Source: Sellimonas caecigallum (lineage in GTDB: Bacteria; Bacillota; Clostridia; Lachnospirales; Lachnospiraceae). Taken from it: DNA of 64,000 nucleotides. Positions 45,945-53,839 of the stretch are shown here, piece by piece. The notes beneath the pieces were generated by a model. It was given only the letters and a program-made list of their open reading frames with translations. It did no database searches and had not been told where the DNA came from. The stretch is from NCBI RefSeq assembly GCF_019754295.1, contig NZ_VIRV01000005.1, forward strand, positions 62,001-126,000, read 5' to 3'. Each line of letters starts with the position of its first letter. Position 1 is the stretch's first letter. Position numbers and translations under genes: made by a program.

Positions 45945-48196
45945 TTCTTGATTCCTCTCTTTCTGCTGTTTAGTCGTTCCAGCCTCTCTTGCTCTTCCGT
46001 CATAGGCTTCGCCATCACTTTCGCGATTCTTTTCCCGTCAATGTTAAATGTTGCTACCACCGGTCTATTTGATGCTTTTGCCACTTTCAGGATAGCTTCT
46101 CTTAGACCGCTTATTTCGTCATCATATCGATATGTCCCGCCTCCTGCCAGCGCAAATGTTCCGGTTACTGGAGCCGCAGTGATTTTTACACTTGCGGTTT
46201 TCAGCGTCTGCACAGATCTTTTCATTTCGTTCGACATATCATCTGTTGGGACATTCTCGACAAACCCTACCCCAACACCTTGAGCAAGATATTTTCCAAC
46301 CTCATCACGCATCAATTTGGATGGGGAATTGATACCAAAGAAAGAACAAATGGAATCTACTACACTGCTTGCAAATCCACCTATTTTATCGATGATCCAT
46401 CCTGTCATATCGGAAATGCCGTTCCAAAGTCCCTGAACGATATTTTTCCCAATAGACAACATTTTTCCAGGTATTGATGAAATTGTATTCACAATCCCAG
46501 AGACGAGGCCAGAAGCTGCACTCTTTACTATGCCTATCCCACTTCGAAGTGCATTTCCTAAATCAGAAACAGCGCTTTTCCCTATATTCAGCAAAATAGA
46601 TGGTAGATTCTGAATCGCTCCTTTTATCGCATTCAGAATATCCTTACCTTTTTGCTTTACAAAGTCTTTCATAGCGCCTATCCCATCGCCAAGACCTTTT
46701 ATAATATTTCTACCGAGATTTACCCACTGGAACGCCATCAGTGTATCAACAATGGCTGAGATGATCTTCGGGATATTTGCAATAATTGTTGGTATTGCCT
46801 GTATAATTCCGGCAACCAACTGCCCGATCAGCTCGACGCCCTTCATTAGGATAGCTGGGAAATTGTCATTGATAATATTGGCAAACGTCGATATAATCTC
46901 AGGAACACGCGTTACAAGAATAGGAATTGCTGATACGATTCCTTCTGCTAGTTTACTGAGCAGCTCGAAGCCCTTCTGAACCATAATCGGAGCTGCTGCC
47001 GCCAACTGCTCGCCAATACCCTGTATAAAATCCAGGATTTTCGGCAATGCCTCCGGGATTGCCTGCGCAAATCCGGTTACAATATTGTTCAGCAATTCGT
47101 ATCCCTGCTGCAACAGTCCTGGTGCTGCCGAACTTATCTGCGTATACAGCTCTTGTATCAGTTTAATAGCGAATAGACCAATCTGCGGCAAAACCTGAAG
47201 CATTCCCATCAAAAGAGACTGCAATATCTGACCGCCTGCCGTAACGATTTGCGGAATATTGGCATTAAGACTAGTCAAAATAGAAGTTATGATCTGTGAC
47301 GCCATTGTAATCACGTTTGGGAGTCCCTGTGCAATGCCTGTCAAAAGGTTTGCTAGTACTTGACTTCCCGCCTGAATCAATCCGTCTACGCCCTGCGTCT
47401 GGAACGCCTTTGCCATCTGATTGATTGAGTCAATCGCAGCTGGAAGCAACGTATTTACCATGCTGTCTGATATTGGCTGCACCACTTCTCCAAGAAGCTG
47501 CTGGGCATTATCCTTTAACGTAGATATCATGCCGCTAACAGTCTGTGACTGTTTCTGCATGGACTGGTAATACTTTCCACCTTCAGAAGTAGCACGCTGC
47601 ATAGAAGCTGTAATCTCATCAACAGACAGTGTTCCTTCGCTGATTCGGTCGTACAGAGATGCCATGGATTCTCCTGTTGATTCACTGATCTCCTGCAGTG
47701 GATTGAATCCCGCTTCAATCATCTGCTTGACATCTTCCAGCTGTACCTTTCCAGCAGAAGACATCTGCCCGTATGCCATAGCAATACGTGACATCTTATC
47801 AGCCGATCCCTGAGAAATGTCCCCCAGCATCATCATTTTATCCATAGCCTCATCCGCTGTGAGGCCATAGTTCATCAGTAGCTGGGTTGTATCAGCCAGT
47901 TCTGGGAGTTCAAATGGAGTTTCCGCTCCGACCTTTTTCAATCGGTCAATTACCTCGGCGGCCTTTTCTGCAGAACCAGTCATAACCTCGAATGAGGTCT
48001 GATATGTCTCTATCGATGCATTGTATTTTAAACCAGCAACTGCACCGGCTCCTAATGCAGCCGTAACCGTTCCGATTGCACCAGCCAAAACAGACAGTCC
48101 GCCTTTTGCTAAACTTCCGAGTTTCGTTATTCCGCTGTTAAAACCTTTTTCCGATATTTCTGTGTCAAATTTTAATGAGCCATCATAGCCCGCCAT
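45941..48196 (-). CDS. Phage tail tape measure protein
   Basis: 751 residues. The N-terminus has the TMP signature (ASIETYQTSFEVMTGSAEKAAEVI, GAETPFELPELADTTQLLMNYGL, VQLEDVKQMIEAGFNPLQ). The centre is hydrophobic, repetitive helical sequence; the C-terminus has GINSPSKLMRDEVGKYLAQGVGVGF, typical of gut phages. By the usual 1.5 angstrom per residue the tail would be roughly 110 nm (inference). ATG at 48196 has AGGAAG 8 bases upstream. Confidence 0.94.
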   Translation of the reverse strand: MAGYDGSLKFDTEISEKGFNSGITKLGSLAKGGLSVLAGAIGTVTAALGAGAVAGLKYNASIETYQTSFEVMTGSAEKAAEVIDRLKKVGAETPFELPELADTTQLLMNYGLTADEAMDKMMMLGDISQGSADKMSRIAMAYGQMSSAGKVQLEDVKQMIEAGFNPLQEISESTGESMASLYDRISEGTLSVDEITASMQRATSEGGKYYQSMQKQSQTVSGMISTLKDNAQQLLGEVVQPISDSMVNTLLPAAIDSINQMAKAFQTQGVDGLIQAGSQVLANLLTGIAQGLPNVITMASQIITSILTSLNANIPQIVTAGGQILQSLLMGMLQVLPQIGLFAIKLIQELYTQISSAAPGLLQQGYELLNNIVTGFAQAIPEALPKILDFIQGIGEQLAAAAPIMVQKGFELLSKLAEGIVSAIPILVTRVPEIISTFANIINDNFPAILMKGVELIGQLVAGIIQAIPTIIANIPKIISAIVDTLMAFQWVNLGRNIIKGLGDGIGAMKDFVKQKGKDILNAIKGAIQNLPSILLNIGKSAVSDLGNALRSGIGIVKSAASGLVSGIVNTISSIPGKMLSIGKNIVQGLWNGISDMTGWIIDKIGGFASSVVDSICSFFGINSPSKLMRDEVGKYLAQGVGVGFVENVPTDDMSNEMKRSVQTLKTASVKITAAPVTGTFALAGGGTYRYDDEISGLREAILKVAKASNRPVVATFNIDGKRIAKVMAKPMTEEQERLERLNSRKRGIKK

Positions 48197-48251
48197 ACTA
48201 TCCACTTCCTTTCGTAGATAGCGCAGGCTCTTCGGCTCACTTTAAAGCGCT

Positions 48252-48404
48252 TTATATTCTGATTTCAATTTCTTTTTTACATGTACGGCATTTGATGTAT
48301 AATCCTTTTGCCTTTGCAGTATTGTCATACACTACAATTTTTGTATGGCAATACGGGCAGTAGTACCATTTCCTCTCCAAAGGTGGTTTCTTCAGTTTTT
48401 CCAA
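48252..48404 (-). CDS. Small zinc-ribbon protein in the tail operon
   Basis: A 50-residue gene with a TTG start 7 bases after AAGGAGG. The sequence has paired CPYC and CRTC 19 residues apart, giving a complete zinc ribbon, followed by KKEIEIRI. Size and layout resemble phage Com-type or KTR-type zinc ribbons. It lies between the tape measure and the Gp15 chaperone, where a translation regulator or assembly factor would be plausible. No other frame fills this gap. Confidence 0.75.
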   Translation of the reverse strand: MEKLKKPPLERKWYYCPYCHTKIVVYDNTAKAKGLYIKCRTCKKEIEIRI

Positions 48405-48416
48405 GGCGCCACCTCC

Positions 48417-49004
48417 TTACGCAAATGCATTCCCGATCTCATAATCGGTCAACTCCTCGGCTGGAAGCTGAATAGATCGTTGAATTTTTGATATCCGTTT
48501 TCTTTCCTCTTTATCCTTGATATCGGATAAATTGATTCCGCGGTACATGATCCTCTGCTTGATCTCTGTGTCCTCCGATAGGCCGTCAAACAGCATCCGG
48601 AATTTCCACCAGTGCAGATAATTCACTGTCTCAAGATCGATATCATAATCCCTCAGGAATCCAGAAAGAATATAGGGATAATCAATCTCATAGGAAAATA
48701 GATTTTTCTTCCCTGCCCCTTCCTGCTCTTCTACCCCTTCTTCTTCCTCTTCACTATTCGGATCCCTTTCTTTTTCTTTCATGTCCATAGTGACGAAACC
48801 GGTTAAAGCATGAATAGCTTCCGAGTCAATAGAAATATCAGCAAGAAAGTATTCCTTAAGAATCATAATTCTTTGGGTGTCATTCAGTTCCTTGCATTTC
48901 AGCATATCCAAAAGCCGGATATACTCCCGGAAATCCGTAATAATATCAATCTCTTCGCCATGGACTTTTACTGAGTCCGGAAATGCCTCATAAAATAAGT
49001 TCAT
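48417..49004 (-). CDS. Phage Gp15 family protein (tail assembly chaperone)
   Basis: 195 residues of the bacteriophage Gp15 family: DITTDFREYIRLLDML-type start, YPYILSGFLRDYDIDL, LHWWKFRMLFDGL, ELTDYEIGNAFA at the end. An acidic run (SEEEEEGVEEQEG) is in the middle. In this position, just before the tape measure, it is the second tail chaperone and partner of the gene at 49009. ATG at 49004 preferred over TTG at 49007. Confidence 0.88.
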   Translation of the reverse strand: MNLFYEAFPDSVKVHGEEIDIITDFREYIRLLDMLKCKELNDTQRIMILKEYFLADISIDSEAIHALTGFVTMDMKEKERDPNSEEEEEGVEEQEGAGKKNLFSYEIDYPYILSGFLRDYDIDLETVNYLHWWKFRMLFDGLSEDTEIKQRIMYRGINLSDIKDKEERKRISKIQRSIQLPAEELTDYEIGNAFA

Positions 49005-49008
49005 CAAA

Positions 49009-49380
49009 TCACTTCTTTCCAGCCGCTCTCCGCTGCGCTCTGTTTGGCCTGAACTTATTCATCATTGCATTTTTTCTTTTATTGGATTCCATAACATTTT
49101 TCTGGCACTCCGCAATAAAAGAGGTATAACATTCTTCGCAATTCCGGACATTCATTTTTTCTCCTAAAAGTTTCTCTCCTGTGCCTGGGCCAAATATTTC
49201 ATTAAAAAGCCTGTAAAACATTCCGCAATATTCTCGTGCAATCTCCGATTTTTTCCCTGTTTTCATCAGCTCGTTTTCTTTTACTTCCATATTGGCAAAC
49301 GCATTTTCATATTTTTCGAGGAAATCAACATCATCCATATCGATTTCCAGCTCCACATCATTCCATTCCCAAAGGCTCAT
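49009..49380 (-). CDS. Phage tail assembly chaperone-like protein (DUF6673-like)
   Basis: 123 residues. Acidic N-terminus (WNDVELEIDMDDVDFLEKYENAF), then NECEEC-type cysteines and a basic end (NKFRPNRAQRRAAGKK). It occupies the first chaperone position between tail tube and Gp15 in this phage type. The DUF number is from memory. GGAG is upstream of the ATG; the gene ends 4 bases before Gp15. Confidence 0.75.
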   Translation of the reverse strand: MSLWEWNDVELEIDMDDVDFLEKYENAFANMEVKENELMKTGKKSEIAREYCGMFYRLFNEIFGPGTGEKLLGEKMNVRNCEECYTSFIAECQKNVMESNKRKNAMMNKFRPNRAQRRAAGKK

Positions 49381-49400
49381 AGGCTCATCTCCTTTTCTTT

Positions 49401-49919
49401 TTAAGCTTCCGGAATTGCACCCTTTGTATAAGTTGCTGTCTTCCAGTTATCCTCCGAGGTAGCATATCCCTCCTCAATCTCAGACACAGATTTAAACGTG
49501 CCAGAATAGATCATCGCATCTGTTCCGTCTCCATCTGTATCAGGAATGACCGCATAAGTACGTTTTGTTGCCAGGCATCGATTCTGCTCATCCTCAGTAA
49601 AAAGTTCCACTCTCACAATATCTACATGAGCATCATCCCCCAGAAGCTCCTTATCGTGAATCTCGGACAACCTGTCATGAACTGGCGTGTTTGTATGCCT
49701 GTCATAAGCAAACTCAATAGACGGTGCATAACCAACCACATCCGAGCGTTCCGCATCCTCATCCACATACTGTCTGGAATACTCTTTTGGATTCTTGCTG
49801 CTTGTCATAGTCGTGAATCCTGTCATTCGTTCCAGCTTCGGAGTGCTGCCAGTTTTATCCGCATCCATGAAAGCTACTACCTGAGAACGTCTTACAATTT
49901 TCGGTTTTGTATCTGCCAT
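49401..49919 (-). CDS. Phage major tail tube protein
   Basis: 172 residues, beta-rich. Features seen in tail tube proteins of Clostridia siphophages: an N-terminal QVVAFMDADKTGSTPKLERM, EYSRQYVDEDAE, and the mid-part FAYDRHTNTPVHDRLSEIHDKEL. Position between connector genes and tail chaperones supports the call. Confidence 0.85.
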   Translation of the reverse strand: MADTKPKIVRRSQVVAFMDADKTGSTPKLERMTGFTTMTSSKNPKEYSRQYVDEDAERSDVVGYAPSIEFAYDRHTNTPVHDRLSEIHDKELLGDDAHVDIVRVELFTEDEQNRCLATKRTYAVIPDTDGDGTDAMIYSGTFKSVSEIEEGYATSEDNWKTATYTKGAIPEA

Positions 49920-49922
49920 GAT

Positions 49923-50342
49923 TTATACCTCCTGTACATAAATCAAGCGGCATTCTATACGATATTTGGCATTGATTTCATTTATATCGTATAGATAGCC
50001 GCTGTTTAAAGTTTCCATCAAAACAGGGATCTTCCCATCGTCTAAATCCGGGAAATTCCCCATAAAGCTTTGTTCTTCCAGCCATTCATCAAAAGCCTGG
50101 AAGAACCCACTGTTTTCGATGTTGATCCGGGCATCCTGGTCATATTCCTCTTGGCTGGTAAATGCAAACTGGAATTGCTTCTTTGCTCCTCCGTCCGTGT
50201 ATCGCTGTACAATCGGATCGCACGGAAGCGGATCAATGGAATATCCCATCTCTTCCCCGATGTAATCTACATTCACGCGCCCATCCTGAAGGAAAGGACA
50301 TGTCAGGATAAATTTCCGGATACTGTCAATGAGATTTGACAT
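49923..50342 (-). CDS. Tail terminator / minor capsid-type protein
   Basis: 139 residues. This family (CPFLQDGRVNVDYIGEEMGYSIDPLPCDPIVQRY, FDEWLEEQS) sits between the gp10-like connector and the tail tube, where the tail terminator is normally found. Homologues are sometimes mislabelled as chloramphenicol resistance proteins; nothing here supports that. Overlaps the upstream gene by 17 bases. Confidence 0.78.
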   Translation of the reverse strand: MSNLIDSIRKFILTCPFLQDGRVNVDYIGEEMGYSIDPLPCDPIVQRYTDGGAKKQFQFAFTSQEEYDQDARINIENSGFFQAFDEWLEEQSFMGNFPDLDDGKIPVLMETLNSGYLYDINEINAKYRIECRLIYVQEV

Positions 50343-50715
50343 ACTTCGCTGCTCCTTTCAAAATCGAATCCTTGTGCCTGTTCTTCATTCTCTCGAACCA
50401 GTAGGATTTCTCTTTATGCTCGTAATACTGCCGGCGGGCATATGGCGCGATCTGGTTGATCTCTCCGCTACCGATCACAGTGCCGAGCGTAGCTGACTTG
50501 ATCAGTGCTCCAGTCCGGCGCGGGGTCTCCGGGTTCATCCGGCGGATGCATTCAGAGTCAACAAACGCCTGGGCATTTTCAAATCCCTTTTCCATGCTCG
50601 GCTCAAATCCCGGATTCCATTCCAGCCTTGCTGTCACTTTTCCCCCTTTGGATGCCTGAGTATAGATTGTCCCTCTTGGAGTTTTTATCACAAATTTCTT
50701 TTTTGACTTTGCCAT
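50326..50715 (-). CDS. Minor capsid / HK97 gp10-like head-tail protein
   Basis: 129 basic residues. RLEWNPGFEPSMEKGFENAQAFVDSECIRRMNPETPRRTGALIKSA and later APYARRQYYEHKEK match the minor_capsid_2 / gp10-like group that closes the head-tail joint. One-base overlap with the gene upstream shows co-translation. Confidence 0.82.
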   Translation of the reverse strand: MAKSKKKFVIKTPRGTIYTQASKGGKVTARLEWNPGFEPSMEKGFENAQAFVDSECIRRMNPETPRRTGALIKSATLGTVIGSGEINQIAPYARRQYYEHKEKSYWFERMKNRHKDSILKGAAKYVKSH

Positions 50716-51050
50716 TACGCTCCCACCACCTTGATGTGCGGATTCCCGCCAAAAGTATTGTAGTTTACGGATGTGACACGGGTCTTCTCCAGGCCGCCAA
50801 GATCCTTTACTGTCTCCATTGCCACATCACAGTTTCCTTTTACGATATAATCATCCTTTTTCAAAGCAATGCTCGTGTCCGGAATTCGGATCGTAAAGAC
50901 ATCTGCCTGTTTCAATCCTTCTGTAGTGATAGACGCTTTCTCATTCTTATACCACCACGCTTCCGGGACATAGACCCGGTTCCAGGTATCAAGCCTGGAT
51001 TCCGGATCATATTTTCGGTTATAGATCGTGATGTCAGTGTTCGTCAACAT
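50715..51050 (-). CDS. Head-tail adaptor (DUF6751-like)
   Basis: 111 residues: MLTNTDITIYNRKYDPESRLDTW at the start, then FTIRIPDTSIALKKDDYIVKG. I recognise this as the DUF6751-type protein of Lachnospiraceae phages, in the second connector position. DUF number from memory; head-closure role inferred from order. Confidence 0.8.
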   Translation of the reverse strand: MLTNTDITIYNRKYDPESRLDTWNRVYVPEAWWYKNEKASITTEGLKQADVFTIRIPDTSIALKKDDYIVKGNCDVAMETVKDLGGLEKTRVTSVNYNTFGGNPHIKVVGA

Positions 51051-51400
51051 TCCGCATCAACTCCTGCATATAACAGTCCTGTATTTCCAAGATAAACCCG
51101 CGCCACATCGTAAAGCGTACTGCCAAGAGACTTTTCTGCATCGTATGACACGGAATATCCATCTGTATTCTCGGATACCTTCCCATTTCTCCGCTCATCT
51201 GCATACAGAATTTCTGTCATCTCACATACTGCGCATTTTGCCCTGTCACACCAGCTTTCTCCTTCCCAGTCATCAGAAAGGCGGTCAAAAGTATAGCTGT
51301 TCAACCGCTGTTCTGCTTTCTGCGAAATTCTCAGCCAGTCTTTTTCTAAAATCTTAGTTCCACCATAAATCTCTGTATAATACTCATATTCAACTTTCAT
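51044..51400 (-). CDS. Phage head-tail connector (gp6-like)
   Basis: 118 residues, mostly helical: LEKDWLRISQKAEQRLNSYTF, WCDRAKCAVCEMTEILYADER, TLYDVARVYLGNTGLLY. This is the pattern and position of the HK97 gp6 / DNA-packaging connector that attaches to the portal ring. Overlaps the DUF6751-like gene by 7 bases. Confidence 0.8.
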   Translation of the reverse strand: MKVEYEYYTEIYGGTKILEKDWLRISQKAEQRLNSYTFDRLSDDWEGESWCDRAKCAVCEMTEILYADERRNGKVSENTDGYSVSYDAEKSLGSTLYDVARVYLGNTGLLYAGVDAEC

Positions 51401-51411
51401 ATTTTGTCTCC

Positions 51412-51654
51412 TTATGAGCTTGCCATAATTCCTGCAGCTTTCAAAGCATCCAACAGAGCTTTAAATTCTGCCTTCGTTACTTGCTCTCCTGCCGCCTCCG
51501 GAACAACGGCAGATTGCTTAACTATTCCAGGCTTTGTGGTTGTTGCAGTTTCAGGAATACCATTATTAGCCGCCTCAACTCCAATCTCAAGATTATTCAT
51601 CTTTTCTTTTGTAATTACATCATCGTCTTTCCGGTTAGTCTTTGAGTAAGCCAT
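51412..51654 (-). CDS. Head fibre-like protein
   Basis: 80 residues ending with EQVTKAEFKALLDALKAAGIM, the C-terminal pattern of head-fibre (phi29 gp8.5-type) proteins in Firmicutes phages; ETATTTKPGIVKQSA precedes it. It probably decorates the capsid. ATG at 51654 has GGAGG 7 bases upstream. The 82 bases between it and the capsid gene contain a weak GC hairpin. Confidence 0.72.
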   Translation of the reverse strand: MAYSKTNRKDDDVITKEKMNNLEIGVEAANNGIPETATTTKPGIVKQSAVVPEAAGEQVTKAEFKALLDALKAAGIMASS

Positions 51655-51736
51655 ATCCACACCTCCTACTCTGCTTTTCCTATTTTTGCCTTACCGATTT
51701 TCCCGCTTCCAATCAAGGCCAAATCGTCAGCGGGAG

Positions 51737-52597
51737 TTATTCCCCCGCTACTGTATGTACATAGATGCCATCCTTCTTGTTGTCCTTGCACTCAGCGATA
51801 CCTACTGTCCGGTATCCAAATTTCCATGCATCAGCATCCTGATTCTGTTCCGGTGTGATGATTTTAGATACTGTATGTTTCTGATACTGGATGGCAGCCT
51901 GCTTATCCACGATCAGGAAATTTATATCCAGGCCAGCAGAATTCTTAGCATATCCTCCGGCTCCGCTCGCTGCCAGATCGATCTTGTTGTAAAATCTTCC
52001 CTGCGGTACTTTGATGATTCCTGCGAATCCTTCAATGGCTTTTCTGGAAGATGTCGTATCCAGATCTTCGATCATTCCATACACTGTAGGATTAATAAAC
52101 AGATAGCAGGTCGCAAGATTTGCTTCTGCATTTTCAATTTTTCCACGTGCTGCACGAAGCGCTGCCAACGCCGTCTTCCCATCAGATAAGTTTGCCTTCA
52201 CTGTGGTCACACCGGAGATCTGTGCATAGGAAGCAAGTCTCCAAGCATCCAACTCCGGAACTACCTTTGTACGCAGGAACTCCCCAGACAAACGGCCAAA
52301 AGCAATACCTGCAGATTCAATGTTGTCCATTGCATCTACAGTAAACATACGACCTCTGTCGTAGGTACATTTCTTTGTTTCATATTCCAGGGTTACATCG
52401 CCCGCTACATATCCTGTCTGTTTATTGTAGTCTGCAAGTCCCTGCATTGAAATTTTCGGAATCAAAATTTCATTTGCGTTGGCTCCCTCCTGTACAAGTT
52501 CATTTGGGCCGTCCAGAACGGCCGTAAGTGACGCCAGTTTATACACTTCATCCAGAAGTGTAGAATACTGTTTTCTCAGTGCGATTGTATTTGCCAT
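51737..52597 (-). CDS. Phage major capsid protein
   Basis: 286 residues. N-terminus MANTIALRKQYSTLLDEVYKLASLTAVLD with the signature LIPKISMQGLADYN, DRGRMFTVDAMDNIES and FLRTKVVPELDAWRLAS, an HK97-fold capsid as in many Clostridia siphophages. Follows the scaffold gene by 7 bases. No N-terminal delta domain is present, in line with a separate scaffold protein. Confidence 0.92.
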   Translation of the reverse strand: MANTIALRKQYSTLLDEVYKLASLTAVLDGPNELVQEGANANEILIPKISMQGLADYNKQTGYVAGDVTLEYETKKCTYDRGRMFTVDAMDNIESAGIAFGRLSGEFLRTKVVPELDAWRLASYAQISGVTTVKANLSDGKTALAALRAARGKIENAEANLATCYLFINPTVYGMIEDLDTTSSRKAIEGFAGIIKVPQGRFYNKIDLAASGAGGYAKNSAGLDINFLIVDKQAAIQYQKHTVSKIITPEQNQDADAWKFGYRTVGIAECKDNKKDGIYVHTVAGE

Positions 52598-52603
52598 AAT
52601 TCT

Positions 52604-53170
52604 TTATTCTCCTTTCTTTGCTGCCGGAAGACCCATCGCGGCTCTGATCGACGCCAGACTTCCCATGTCATTACCATTGCCGCCTTTATCGTTTGTCGGT
52701 CCAACAGGATTAAAGAACGGTTCATCTGCTCCAAAGAGATAAGAATCCGATTCTTTTGCTGCATCCAGTGCTTTCTTGATATCAGCACTCTGATCTTTCG
52801 ACTCTTTCAATGTATCAAGATCCAGCAGTGCCATAACTGCCTTTTCGTTGCGCCCTCCCGCTGCTTTAATTGCTTCCTTCAATGTGTTCTGGAAGATACG
52901 GTCAGCTTCTTTTGCTGCGTATTCCGAATCCTTATCCTTCAGATCCTGCTGGAGCTTTGTGATCGTGGCCTGCATTTCTTCTGGCTTCATATCTTTGAGC
53001 TTATTCAGTTCTGCAGTCGCTGTATCAAGCTGAGATTTGTAATTGTCTCTTTCGCCTTCCACAGTTTTTACCTTTGCTTTTTCTGCCTCAATGTCTGCGC
53101 CATTCCAGCCCATGATCTTATCAACAGCTTCTTTTTCCAATCCAAGGTCTTCCAAATCTTTTCTTTTCAT
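52604..53170 (-). CDS. Phage scaffolding protein (GP20-type)
   Basis: 188 residues, almost wholly helical coiled coil: VKTVEGERDNYKSQLDTATAELNKL, EEMQATITKLQQDLKDKDSEY, then a flexible C-terminal end. Matches the phage minor structural GP20 scaffold family. It shapes the procapsid and leaves before DNA packaging. Directly upstream of the major capsid gene. Confidence 0.92.
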   Translation of the reverse strand: MKRKDLEDLGLEKEAVDKIMGWNGADIEAEKAKVKTVEGERDNYKSQLDTATAELNKLKDMKPEEMQATITKLQQDLKDKDSEYAAKEADRIFQNTLKEAIKAAGGRNEKAVMALLDLDTLKESKDQSADIKKALDAAKESDSYLFGADEPFFNPVGPTNDKGGNGNDMGSLASIRAAMGLPAAKKGE

Positions 53171-53271
53171 AGTTGCATTTCCTTCCTTTCATCTACGCTT
53201 TTTACGAGGTTGCTCCTCTGATTTCCAGTAAGTCCAGACTGTTTTACGCCTGATCTGCCGGCATAAAAATA

Positions 53272-53291
53272 AGACGCATAACCCTGCGCCT
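53272..53291 (-). terminator. Hairpin between the minor-capsid block and the scaffold/capsid block
   Basis: AGGCGCA and TGCGTCT with a 6-base loop, followed on the minus strand by TATTTTTATG, 16 bases after the small gene at 53308. It may lower packaging-gene transcript relative to capsid if capsid has its own promoter. The gap 53171-53307 has no gene. Confidence 0.6.
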
Positions 53292-53307
53292 CAAGGGAGA
53301 TGTTGGA

Positions 53308-53514
53308 TCACCGCCTCTCTACTGATAACCGCTTGCCATCAAATGATATCGTGTCGCCGATTCTCGCAATCTGATCACCCACCTTCACTCCTTTCAATTT
53401 TTCTGCGCCATCAATCTGATGGTACACATATTTTATGCTGGTATAATTAATGCGGGCAACCAGCCAATCAGGAGCCAGCATGTCCGCATCCTCGGTTACA
53501 ATATATTTTTCCAT
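53308..53514 (-). CDS. Small phage protein of unknown function
   Basis: About 68 residues, beta-rich (YIVTEDADMLAPDWLVARIN, VKVGDQIARIGDTISFDGKRL). No known family. The ATG at 53514 has only a weak AAAGAAAG ribosome site; a TTG at 53529 is in frame. It follows the candidate immunity gene by 58 bases. Confidence 0.5.
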   Translation of the reverse strand: MEKYIVTEDADMLAPDWLVARINYTSIKYVYHQIDGAEKLKGVKVGDQIARIGDTISFDGKRLSVERR

Positions 53515-53572
53515 CTTTCTTTTACTCAAAAATGAGTATAAAAATACCGCTCACTCATACGAATGAACGGTA

Positions 53573-53839
53573 CTAAACAACTGCTTTTAATGCCTTCTCA
53601 TATTCGACCCTTAATTGCCTTTTGAATTCTTCGATCTCTTCCGGTGTCATCCCCGGCTCTGCTGATGCACAGATATCGGGAGTTTCATTTGCAAGAATCT
53701 CCGTTGCCCTTGGTTGCTCTTCGTGCATTGCGTCATAGTCATCCACCAATGTATCTTCCAGAATAATAGAAAATTCATAGATATCATCAGGAGTATTTTC
53801 CAAAAAATCTTTGATATAATTCATTGTTTTCTCAAACAT
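53573..53839 (-). CDS. Small acidic protein overlapping the MuF gene, candidate immunity protein
   Basis: 88 residues with about 23 acidic and 8 basic residues (DFLENTPDDIYEFSIILEDT, EEIEEFKRQLRVEYEKAL). The ATG lies 8 bases inside the 3' end of the MuF gene behind AAGGAGG, so it is coupled to it. Small acidic proteins directly after a toxin-like C-terminus commonly act as immunity proteins, but no family is recognised and a structural role remains possible. Confidence 0.6.
   Translation of the reverse strand: MFEKTMNYIKDFLENTPDDIYEFSIILEDTLVDDYDAMHEEQPRATEILANETPDICASAEPGMTPEEIEEFKRQLRVEYEKALKAVV

Noticed and set aside
49923-50342. Chloramphenicol resistance gene (a label sometimes given to this family)
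   Set aside because: No acetyltransferase or efflux features; length, sequence and position fit a tail terminator-type phage protein.
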